Shown here one piece after another: positions 44,701 to 52,900 of a stretch of 64,000 bases of DNA. The stretch lies in assembly GCF_003002825.1 (NCBI RefSeq), contig NZ_PVTE01000010.1, positions 62,001 to 126,000 on the forward strand, given 5' to 3'. The first letter of the stretch is position 1. Each line of letters begins with the position of its first letter. Position numbers and translations under genes: made by a program. The notes beneath the pieces were generated by a model. The model saw nothing but the letters and a program-made list of their open reading frames with translations, was not told the origin of the DNA and did no database searches. Source of the DNA: Spirosoma oryzae. GTDB lineage: Bacteria; Bacteroidota; Bacteroidia; Cytophagales; Spirosomataceae.

Positions 44701-45738
44701 ATGCCCGACTTCAATCCCAGTCTGATTCTGTACACGGCCGATGCCATTAACCAGCATGGTGCCAACGTACTGACGCGTTTTCCCGAAGCCGAAACGATGG
44801 TCGTCCGGCAGCACAACCGTCTACCGGAACTGGGGATGAACCATTTCAAGATCAAGTCGGACGTGCTGGTGCTGGGAACGCTCAAATCGAAGGAGATTCG
44901 CTGGAGCGGGCGCAGCTCGGACTATATCGCGCCGAGTCTGGCCAACGGTTGTTTCGGGGGCTGTGCTTATTGTTACGTCGATCGGCACAAGAAAGTCAAC
45001 CCGATTACGCTCTTCACCAATACCGACGAGATACTAACTGCCGTCGATCAGCATGTGATGAGCCAACCGTGGCCCAAGCCCGCGAACCAGACCGATCCGC
45101 AGTTTTACACCTACGACATCGGCTGTAACTCCGACATTTCGGTCGATTATGACCTAAGCGATGGGATTCAGCAGGCCTTTGCGTTCTACCGCGATCATCC
45201 GCGTGCCAAAGCGACGTTCGCCACCAAGTTTGTCAATCCGGCTATGCTATCGTTTGATCCGCAGCGTAAAGTACGAATTCGATTCAGCCTGATGCCCGCC
45301 GAGATCAGCAAGCTGGTCGACGTGCGGACCGATAGTATCGAGAAGCGTATCGCGGCTATCAATGATTTCTACGAAGCGGGCTACGAAGTACACGTCAACT
45401 TTTCGCCGGTAATCGTCTACGGGGGTAAGCAATGGCGAACCGACTACCGACGACTGTTTCAGCAACTCGATGTGGCCCTGCATCCTGCCGTAAAGGCGCA
45501 ACTTAAGTGCGAGATCATCTTTCTAACGCACAATCAACAACAGCATCAGGCGAATCTGGCGATTAATCCGAAAGCGGAAGAATTACTGTGGGTACCCGAA
45601 TTGCAGGAAAACAAAGTCAGTCAGTTTGGCGGTTGGAACATCCGGTACCAGCACCAGCTGAAAAGCAAGATGATCGCCGTATTTGAACGATTGCTGGCGG
45701 AAGAAATCCCCTGGTGTCAGGTACGGTACAGTTTCTAA
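44701..45738 (+). CDS. SPL-family radical SAM protein (spore photoproduct lyase-like)
   Basis: 345 residues. The radical SAM cluster motif is NGCFGGCAYCYV (Cys84, Cys88, Cys91, i.e. CX3CX2C), followed by DIGCNSDISVDYD and SLMPAEISKLVD, as in SplB-like enzymes. True SPL repairs the 5-thyminyl-dihydrothymine lesion of spores; this organism is not expected to sporulate, so a different DNA or RNA lesion is likely. The 3' end overlaps the convergent DoxX gene by 4 bp. Confidence 0.85.
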   Translation: MPDFNPSLILYTADAINQHGANVLTRFPEAETMVVRQHNRLPELGMNHFKIKSDVLVLGTLKSKEIRWSGRSSDYIAPSLANGCFGGCAYCYVDRHKKVNPITLFTNTDEILTAVDQHVMSQPWPKPANQTDPQFYTYDIGCNSDISVDYDLSDGIQQAFAFYRDHPRAKATFATKFVNPAMLSFDPQRKVRIRFSLMPAEISKLVDVRTDSIEKRIAAINDFYEAGYEVHVNFSPVIVYGGKQWRTDYRRLFQQLDVALHPAVKAQLKCEIIFLTHNQQQHQANLAINPKAEELLWVPELQENKVSQFGGWNIRYQHQLKSKMIAVFERLLAEEIPWCQVRYSF

Positions 45739-46151
45739 AAACGACGCTTACCCAGCCGGGCGTCCAGACTGTATTCACCCGGCCCCAGGATAAGCAGCAC
45801 CAGAAGCATCGTAATGAACAAGCCGTTTTTCTCCCCATCGCCGAAAAGCGCACCCTGATGGGCCACGAACAAGGCTGTCAGCATCGTGATGATTAGCGGA
45901 ACGGTGGCGAATCGCGTGAATAAACCGACCAGCAACAGGAGAGAACAGCCCAGTTCGGCCGACATGGCCAGTACCAGCGACAGTTTTGGGCTAAGTCCCA
46001 GGAAACTGACGAACTCGTTCTGCATCTTGTCGAATCCGTTGAGCTTCTGCAAACCGTGGGGAATCATGAGCACGGCAGTGCCGATACGCAACAGTAGTAA
46101 GGCCCCGTCGACCATGGCAGTGGTATAGCGGGTGGAGATGAGGGAGTTCAT
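45735..46151 (-). CDS. DoxX-family membrane protein
   Basis: About 138 residues with four hydrophobic segments. RIGTAVLMIPHGLQKLNGFDKM and LGCSLLLLVGLFTRFATVPLII fit the DoxX/DoxD family of small inner-membrane proteins, often linked to quinone or thiol redox. The ATG at 46149-46151 is favoured: the longer frame from 46202 would begin inside a perfect terminator stem. Confidence 0.85.
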   Translation of the reverse strand: MNSLISTRYTTAMVDGALLLLRIGTAVLMIPHGLQKLNGFDKMQNEFVSFLGLSPKLSLVLAMSAELGCSLLLLVGLFTRFATVPLIITMLTALFVAHQGALFGDGEKNGLFITMLLVLLILGPGEYSLDARLGKRRF

Positions 46152-46182
46152 GGCAGGAGCGGATTGGAAAGCGGTAATAAAA

Positions 46183-46221
46183 ACAAAAACGACTACCTCC
46201 AACGGAGGTAGTCGTTTTTGT
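46183..46221 (-). terminator. Strong bidirectional terminator
   Basis: An 18-bp perfect stem (ACAAAAACGACTACCTCC with its complement) around a 3-nt loop, with T-rich flanks on both sides. It ends the Gly-rich gene at 46231. Confidence 0.92.
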
Positions 46222-46230
46222 CAATCGAAT

Positions 46231-46425
46231 TTAGTTGCTGTGGCCACCTTTAGAGCCGCCCGTCGAGCCACCGGCACTGCTGCCGCCTTTCGACTTCTTG
46301 CTACTCTTGTGCGAGGTCGAGCTGCCGCCCGTTCCCGTGCTACCATGTCCGGTGCCGTTGTCGCCACCACCGACCTTCTGGTCTTTGTATTCTTCCTCTA
46401 CTTTTTCGAGTGTTTTGTCTGCCAT
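46231..46425 (-). CDS. Small Gly/Ser/Lys-rich protein
   Basis: 64 residues: a charged N-terminus (MADKTLEKVEEEYKDQK) and a low-complexity Gly/Ser/Thr/Lys tail (residues 18-64). It has its own strong terminator, supporting a real transcript. It resembles small stress- or desiccation-type low-complexity proteins only in composition; function unknown. Confidence 0.65.
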   Translation of the reverse strand: MADKTLEKVEEEYKDQKVGGGDNGTGHGSTGTGGSSTSHKSSKKSKGGSSAGGSTGGSKGGHSN

Positions 46426-46535
46426 GACGTTGAGTGATTATTGACTGGTTGTTAGTCCACTCATAACCGGCGAGTCGTGGCTGGTGTTTAAAAAAGCTGT
46501 TGACGGATAGTGTCGACCGAGCCGTTCGGAAGTGT

Positions 46536-46543
46536 TATCTTTG
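46536..46543 (+). promoter_or_regulatory. Bacteroidota -7 box TATCTTTG
   Basis: Same octamer as at 32055, ending 5 nt before the ATG at 46549 of the DUF2461 gene; the message would be leaderless or nearly so. Confidence 0.45.
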
Positions 46544-46548
46544 AGTGT

Positions 46549-47259
46549 ATGCCAACTAAGAAAGAACCTAATGCAACATTGACGACTGACACGCTCCGTT
46601 TCATGAGCGACCTCGTCGAAAACAACAACCGGGAATGGTTTCAGGTGAATCGCAGTCGGTACGATGCGGCCAAAACCGAACTGATCCGCCTGGTCGATCA
46701 GGTGCTGCTGCGGATGAGTGCTTTTGAACCACTGGCGAACACGAGTTCGAAGGATTGTATCTTCCGCATCAACCGCGACATCCGGTTTTCGAAAGACAAG
46801 AAACCGTATAAATCAAACCTGGCGTTTGCCATTGGCCCCGGTGGGCGGCATTCCGGCCGGATCGACTACTACGTACACATTCAGCCTGGCAATCAATCAT
46901 TTCTGGGGGCGGGTATGTGGCAGCCTACGCCCGCCAACCTCGCCAAATTCCGGCAGGAGGTCGATTACAATGCGCAGGAATTGAAAGACATCATCGAAGC
47001 TGATGCGTTCAAGGCGTATTTCCCCGAAGCTGCGGGCGAGGTGATGAAAACAACGCCGAAAGGCTATCCCGCCGATCACCCTGAAATCGAACTGCTACGT
47101 CGGAAGGAATTGTTTTTCATGCATCGCTACACGGACAAAGAAGTCCTCAAGGCCAACTTCGTCGACGAACTGGTGCGGGGCTGTCAGATTGTGAAGCCCT
47201 ACTGCGATTTTCTGAATTATCTGTTCTACGACGAAAAAGAAGAATCCGTCGAACTTTAA
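46549..47259 (+). CDS. DUF2461 / TIGR02453 family protein
   Basis: 236 residues from the ATG at 46549. TLRFMSDLVENNNREWFQVNRSRYD, RINRDIRFSKDKKPYKSN and GRIDYYVHIQPGNQSFLGAGMW are the defining blocks of this widespread family, whose function is unknown. A further in-frame start at 46510 would place the -7 box inside the coding region, so the shorter form is preferred. Confidence 0.88.
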   Translation: MPTKKEPNATLTTDTLRFMSDLVENNNREWFQVNRSRYDAAKTELIRLVDQVLLRMSAFEPLANTSSKDCIFRINRDIRFSKDKKPYKSNLAFAIGPGGRHSGRIDYYVHIQPGNQSFLGAGMWQPTPANLAKFRQEVDYNAQELKDIIEADAFKAYFPEAAGEVMKTTPKGYPADHPEIELLRRKELFFMHRYTDKEVLKANFVDELVRGCQIVKPYCDFLNYLFYDEKEESVEL

Positions 47260-47314
47260 CGCTGGCCCGATTTTTTCGGGCTATCTGACAACGAACGTTA
47301 TCCGGTAATCGATT

Positions 47315-47773
47315 ATGAACCGACGTCTTTATTTACTGGCTTTGCTGCTGGCGGGTGGCCTGGCGCATGCGCAGACGACTACAACCCCGCCCTACAAGCC
47401 GGGCTATACCTACAAAGTAGAAACGGCTGTCCCCGGTCAGACGGTCTACATCAGTGGGCAGCGCCCGTTCAACGCCAATGGGCAACTGGTTGGTCCGGGG
47501 AATCTGGCGCGGCAGACAACGCAGGTGTTTGAGAACCTCAAAGTTGCCCTCGCTGAATTCGGTATGACGCTCGCCAACGTAAAGCAGATCACCTACCACG
47601 TGAAAGGCGAAACGGGGCAGATCGACCCGGCAACAACGCAACTGCTCGACGCGGCAACAAACGATTACGTTGCGCAGGCTAGTAACGATACGCCGATTCA
47701 GTCGCAAAAGTCGATTCCCAAGATTGTAAATGATGACATACTGATTGAGATCGAAGTGATCGCTGCGAAATAA
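47315..47773 (+). CDS. Exported Rid-family (YjgF/RidA-like) protein
   Basis: 152 residues with a clear signal peptide (MNRRLYLLALLLAGGLAHAQ) followed by a Rid domain (VYISGQRPFNANGQLVGPGNLARQTTQVFENLKVAL, then ILIEIEVIAA). Cytosolic RidA removes reactive enamine/imine intermediates through a conserved Arg just before the final strand; here that region reads SQKSIPKIVNDDILIEIEV with no Arg, so deaminase activity is doubtful. Export of a Rid protein is unusual in the classic members but known among Rid-like proteins. Confidence 0.85.
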   Translation: MNRRLYLLALLLAGGLAHAQTTTTPPYKPGYTYKVETAVPGQTVYISGQRPFNANGQLVGPGNLARQTTQVFENLKVALAEFGMTLANVKQITYHVKGETGQIDPATTQLLDAATNDYVAQASNDTPIQSQKSIPKIVNDDILIEIEVIAAK

Positions 47774-47815
47774 CGAAAGCGGGTATCCTCCGTGGAGAAT
47801 GCCCGCTTTCGTTTA
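47774..47815 (+). terminator. Terminator between Rid gene and gltD
   Basis: CGAAAGCGGG (47774-47783) pairs with CCCGCTTTCG (47802-47811), with a smaller inner stem and a TTT tail. It serves the Rid gene and probably the convergent gltD. Confidence 0.8.
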
Positions 47816-47830
47816 TACGAATTCAGCCGT

Positions 47831-49318
47831 CTAGGCTACTTCAATCATCGAGACCGCTTTCGCTTCCAGGATGGTTTCACCCATCAGGTAGCAGTCGGCG
47901 GCACGGGCGGCCTCACGACCTTCCGAGATTGCCCAGACCACCAGCGACTGGCCCCGGCGCATGTCGCCGGCAACAAATACTTTCGGGTTATTGGTCTGGT
48001 ACTTCGTCGCTTTGACATTGCCGCGCTCGTCGTATTCCAGCCCCAGATCGTCCAGCAGGCCTTCATGCTGCGGGTTCAGGAAGCCGGCAGCCAGCAGGGC
48101 CAGTTCGCAGGGAACGTCGCGCTCGGTACCCGGCATTTCAACCATCTGCATCCGACCGTTTTCGTTCTTCCATGTCAGATCGACCAGCCGCAGTGCTTTC
48201 AGATTGCCGTTTTCGTCGCCGATAAACGCTTTCGTGTTGATCGACCATTGCCGCTCGCAACCTTCCTCGTGTGAGGTCGAGGTGCGCAGCATCATCGGCC
48301 AGTTGGGCCAGGGTGTGTTAGCGGCCCGATCCTTGGGTGGCATCGGCATCAGCTCGATTTGCGTGATGCTGTTCGCGCCGTGCCGGTTCGACGTACCAAC
48401 GCAGTCAGATCCGGTGTCACCGCCACCAATGACGACGACGTTTTTACCCGTAGCCAGCAACTCCCCATCGCCGTAGGCTACCCCCCGGTGATCGACTTCG
48501 ACGGCCAGGCCTGCATTCCGTTTGTTTTGCTGACTCAGGAATTCCATGGCCGGGTAAATGCCTTTCAGCTCACGACCGGGGATGGGCAGATCGCGCGGAA
48601 CGGTCGAGCCACCCGTCAGCATGACCAGATCGAACTGATCGAGCAGGTCGGCCGCTTTTACGTCGACGCCTACATTGACACTCGTTTTGAATTGAACGCC
48701 TTCGGCTTCCATAACGGCAATCCGCCGGTCGATCGTCCATTTTTCCAGCTTGAAATCGGGGATACCGTAGCGCAACAGGCCACCAATCTGATCGGCCCGT
48801 TCGAATACCGTTACGGTATGTCCGGCTTTGTTCAGCTGGGCGGCTGCTGCCAGACCCGCCGGTCCTGATCCGACAATGGCAATCTGCTTGCCCGTGCGGG
48901 TTTTCGGTGGCTTCGGTACGACGTAGCCCTTCTCAAACGCTACTTCGGCGATCGATTTTTCGATGAACTCGATGGCTACCGGCGGCTTGTTGATACCCAG
49001 TACGCAGGAGGCTTCGCAGGGTGCCGGGCAGATACGACCCGTAAATTCCGGGAAGTTGTTGGTGCTCGCCAGAATCTCGTATGCGTACGCCCAGTTTTGC
49101 TCGTATACCGCATCGTTGAACTCCGGGATAATGTTTCCCAGTGGACAGCCGCTATGGCAGAACGGTGTACCGCAGTCCATGCAGCGGGCGGCCTGCCGTT
49201 GGGAGTCCTGCTCCGAGAACGGCATTTCGATTTCTTTATAATCGTGAATCCGCTGTTGCGGGTCGCGCTTCTTCGGCAGTTCGCGCGTAAATTCTAAAAA
49301 TCCGGTAGGTTTTCCCAT
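47831..49318 (-). CDS. gltD: Glutamate synthase (NADPH) small subunit
   Basis: 495 residues. N-terminal cluster-binding region CMDCGTPFCHSGCPLGN, then FAD-binding IVGSGPAGLAAAAQLNKAGH and NAD(P)-binding VVIGGGDTGSDCVG, ending with the second FAD motif VFVAGDMRRGQSLVVWAI. It passes electrons from NADPH to GltB for conversion of 2-oxoglutarate and glutamine to two glutamates. In most genomes it follows gltB directly; here two small genes intervene (10 bp to DUF4926). Confidence 0.97.
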   Translation of the reverse strand: MGKPTGFLEFTRELPKKRDPQQRIHDYKEIEMPFSEQDSQRQAARCMDCGTPFCHSGCPLGNIIPEFNDAVYEQNWAYAYEILASTNNFPEFTGRICPAPCEASCVLGINKPPVAIEFIEKSIAEVAFEKGYVVPKPPKTRTGKQIAIVGSGPAGLAAAAQLNKAGHTVTVFERADQIGGLLRYGIPDFKLEKWTIDRRIAVMEAEGVQFKTSVNVGVDVKAADLLDQFDLVMLTGGSTVPRDLPIPGRELKGIYPAMEFLSQQNKRNAGLAVEVDHRGVAYGDGELLATGKNVVVIGGGDTGSDCVGTSNRHGANSITQIELMPMPPKDRAANTPWPNWPMMLRTSTSHEEGCERQWSINTKAFIGDENGNLKALRLVDLTWKNENGRMQMVEMPGTERDVPCELALLAAGFLNPQHEGLLDDLGLEYDERGNVKATKYQTNNPKVFVAGDMRRGQSLVVWAISEGREAARAADCYLMGETILEAKAVSMIEVA

Positions 49319-49328
49319 TGTATGCTGA

Positions 49329-49577
49329 TTACGCTGCTTCCAGCGTTCGTCTGCTTAGTACATCATGTTCGGTCAATAACTCAATGTCGTGCTCGTACAC
49401 AACAAATACGGCAATCGTATTTCCCAGCGCGTTGAACGCTTCTACACAATACCCGTTCGGAACGCCTGCCTTCGGTGACTGTAAAAATTCAACTGTCGTT
49501 ACTACATCACCAGCTTTGAGCCCCTTCTCGGGGAAATCGCTTAGTAACGCAACTTGCTGATACAGGGGAATTGTCAT
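49329..49577 (-). CDS. DUF4926 small protein
   Basis: 82 residues. YQQVALLSDFPEKGLKAGDVVTTVEFL and AFNALGNTIAVFVV fit DUF4926, a small beta-barrel-like family. It starts 3 bp after the DUF6883 stop codon and ends 10 bp before gltD, so it is cotranscribed with the glt genes. I recall this family next to DUF6883 genes elsewhere; a two-gene module is inferred. Function unknown. Confidence 0.82.
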   Translation of the reverse strand: MTIPLYQQVALLSDFPEKGLKAGDVVTTVEFLQSPKAGVPNGYCVEAFNALGNTIAVFVVYEHDIELLTEHDVLSRRTLEAA

Positions 49578-49580
49578 GAT

Positions 49581-49907
49581 TCATCGAGGAGGATATAACG
49601 TGATGAATTTAGTCAAACCGGTGCTAATTTCCCGCATCCAGATTGTTTTTACCCGTAGCTGTCGTTCGTTCGGGCCTGTCAATGTGCTTACGATACTAAA
49701 CGAGTCACCATATTCGGTTACGTCCTCGAGCGTTGCCGGTTCTGTCTCAGCTAATAGTAGCAAATCCCGCGCTAAAACTGGCCAGTTATCAAGTGTATAA
49801 CCAGCCAGTTTTAGGTACGTAGACTTGTCATTAGTAGGGAGCGGAGTTAATAGATAGCGAGTCAGTTTTTCTTCCGCAATGTGAATTGGTGGCTTCAGTC
49901 TCACCAC
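49581..49907 (-). CDS. DUF6883 small protein
   Basis: 108 residues. EEKLTRYLLTPLPTNDKSTYL, AGYTLDNWPVLARDL and LTGPNERQLRVKTIWM followed by TKFITLYP match DUF6883 as I remember it. It begins 3 bp after the gltB stop codon. The tight spacing on both sides and the lack of any link to nitrogen metabolism suggest an inserted toxin-antitoxin-like or other selfish pair, unproven. Confidence 0.8.
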   Translation of the reverse strand: MVRLKPPIHIAEEKLTRYLLTPLPTNDKSTYLKLAGYTLDNWPVLARDLLLLAETEPATLEDVTEYGDSFSIVSTLTGPNERQLRVKTIWMREISTGLTKFITLYPPR

Positions 49908-49910
49908 CCC

Positions 49911-52900
49911 TTACCCCTGCGTCACGTCAACGGTGATGTCCTGATAGACCACGTTTTTGTCGCGAATCTGCTCCGCCAGCGAAATACCCCGGCCGGCCAG
50001 TGCCTTGCGGAAGTCGCTTGGCATCACCTTCACGAACTGGCCGATCTGGGCGTCCCAGTTTTCCAGCAGGTTCAGCGCCACGTTGCTCGTCGTGTATTGG
50101 AAATGCTTCTCGACATATTCGCGCAGGATACCCTGATCTTCGTCCGTCAGTGATTCCAGGCTAACCATCTCTGCGTTTACCTTCGACGCGAACGAACCGT
50201 CCTGATCGTAAACGTACGCCACCCCGCCCGACATACCGGCGGCAAAGTTGCGCCCCGTCTGTCCCAGGATGATGGCCAATCCACCGGTCATGTATTCCAG
50301 CCCGTGATCGCCGATGCCCTCCACTACGACTTTCGCGCCGGAGTTCCGTACGCAGAACCGTTCACCGGCCATACCCCGGATAAAGGCTTCGCCCGCCGTT
50401 GCTCCGTAGAACGAGACGTTACCGACAATGCTGTTCGCTTCCGGCTTGAACGTAGCCGCCCGGTCGGGGTACACGATCAGTTGCGCACCGCAAAGTCCCT
50501 TGCCGAAGTAGTCGTTGGCGTCGCCTTCGAGTTCGAGTTTGAGACCACTCGTAGCAAAGGCACCGAAGCTTTGTCCGGCCGTACCGCGCAGTTTGACGTG
50601 GATCGAGCCAGCTGGCAGACCCGGTCCGCCGTAGACTTTCGAAATTTCGTTCGACAGCATCGTACCGATACTCCGATCGATGTTGCGTACGGGGAACTCC
50701 GCGTAGATCGACTCACCCGAACCCAGCGAGTTGCCCGTCAGGGCAGGCTGCGCGACTTCGATCAGGCTGCGGTCGAGCACCTCGTCGAGGTAGTGATTCT
50801 GCTCTTCCTGCTTGTAAAGGGCTACGTCCAGGTTAGTTGGCTCCTTGTACAGCAGCGCGTCGAGTTTGAGGTTTTTATATTTCCAGTGCGGTAGGTTCTG
50901 ACGCATCTCCAGCATCTGCGACTGCCCGACCATCTCGTTGATCGTACGGAAGCCCAGCTCGGCCATGATTTCGCGCAGTTCCATTGCCAAGAACGTGAAC
51001 ATGTTGACCACATGCTCCGGCTTACCGGTGAACAGCGCACGCAGCTCCTTGTTCTGCGTCGCTACACCAACCGGGCAGGTGTTCAGGTGACACTTCCGCA
51101 TCATGATACAACCCGTAGCGACCAGTGCCGCCGTCGCAACACCGAATTCTTCGGCACCCAGCAGCGCGGCAATCGCCAGGTCGCGACCCGTCCGCATCTG
51201 CCCGTCGGTTTGCACCGTCACGCGGCCACGGAGTTTGTTACGAACCAGGGTCTGATGCGCTTCGGCCAGCCCCAGTTCCCACGGCAGACCCGCGTGACGA
51301 ATCGAGGAAAGGGGAGACGCGCCCGTACCGCCGTCGTGACCCGACACCAGAATATGGTCGGCATGGGCTTTGGCAACACCGGCAGCAATCGTACCAACAC
51401 CCGCTTCCGATACCAGCTTCACGCTGATGCGGGCATCCCGGTTGGCGTTTTTAAGGTCGGAAATCAGCTGCGCCAGATCCTCAATCGAATAGATGTCGTG
51501 GTGAGGAGGGGGCGAAATCAGCCCTACACCGGGCGTCGAGTGCCGGGTCCGGCCGATCCAGTCGTCGACTTTAAAGCCGGGTAGCTGACCGCCTTCGCCG
51601 GGCTTGGCACCCTGCGCCATCTTGATTTGTAGTTCGCGGGCGTTGGTCAGGTAGTAGCTCGTCACGCCAAAACGGCCCGAGGCTACCTGCTTGATGGCCG
51701 AGTTCAGACTGTCGCCGTTAGGCCGCTCCTTATAACGCAGTTCGTCTTCGCCACCTTCACCAGAGTTACTTTTACCACCAATGCGGTTCATGGCAATAGC
51801 CAGCGTCGTGTGGGCTTCCCACGAAATCGACCCGAACGACATAGCACCCGTCGCAAACCGTTTGAAGATGGCTTCGATGGGTTCGACTTCATCGAGCGGC
51901 ACGGGCGTGCCTTTCTTGAACTTAAGCAGCCCCCGCAGCGTGATTGCTTTGGCGGTCTGATCGTCGATCAGCTTCGAGTATTTCTTGAAGATGCTGTAGT
52001 CGTTCTTTTGCGTCGACTGTTGCAGCAGGTGGATGGTGTCGGGGTTGAAAATGTGCTTTTCGCCCCGCTGCTTCCACTGATAGATACCACCCACTTCCAG
52101 GCGCGGTGCCGTAACTGGCTTGTCGGGGAAGGCAATGCAGTGGCGCACTAGAATTTCGCGGGCGATTTCGTCCAGACCCATACCACCGATACGCGATACG
52201 GTGCCGGTGAAATAACGGCTTACGACGTCGGCGTTGAGTCCCAGACACTCGAAGATCATCGCACCCTGGTACGATTGCAGGGTCGATATACCCATCTTCG
52301 AGAAGATCTTCAGCAGTTCGCCATTGACCGCCTTGACGTAGTTTTTGTACAGCTTGTCGAGGTCGTAATCGACCTGGAGCAGGCTTTTTTCTTTCATGCT
52401 GGCGATGGTCTCGAACGCCATGTATGGGTTAACGCCCGACGCGCCGTAGCCGATTAGCGTAGCGACATGGTGCGTTTCCCAGACGTCGCCCGCTTCGACA
52501 ACGATACCCACCTTACCGCGCAGCCCCTGCCGGATCAGGTAGTGGTGAATCGCTGCGGTAGACAGCAGTGACGGAATCGGCGCGTGGCTCGAATCGATAG
52601 CCCGATCCGACAGGACCAAAATCGAGTACCCGTCCTGAATCGCGTCTTCGGCGTACCGGCAGATCCGGTCGAGTGCGCGTTCCAGCGACTTACCGTTGCC
52701 GTCGGCCGTGAACAGACAGTTGATTGTTTTGGCCTGGAACTTCGGCTTGTCGATGAATCGCAGCTTATCGAACTCCTGCGTCGTCAGCACCGGCTGTTCC
52801 AGCTCAACCTGCCGGCAGTGTTCGGGCGACTCGCTCAACAGGTTGTAGGTAGCCCCTACGAACGAGATGAGCGACATGATGGACCGTTCCCGAATCGAAT

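Noticed and set aside
47265-47281. GCCCGA-TTTTT-TCGGGC stem after the DUF2461 gene as a terminator
   Set aside because: The stem is only 6 bp and no T-run follows it.
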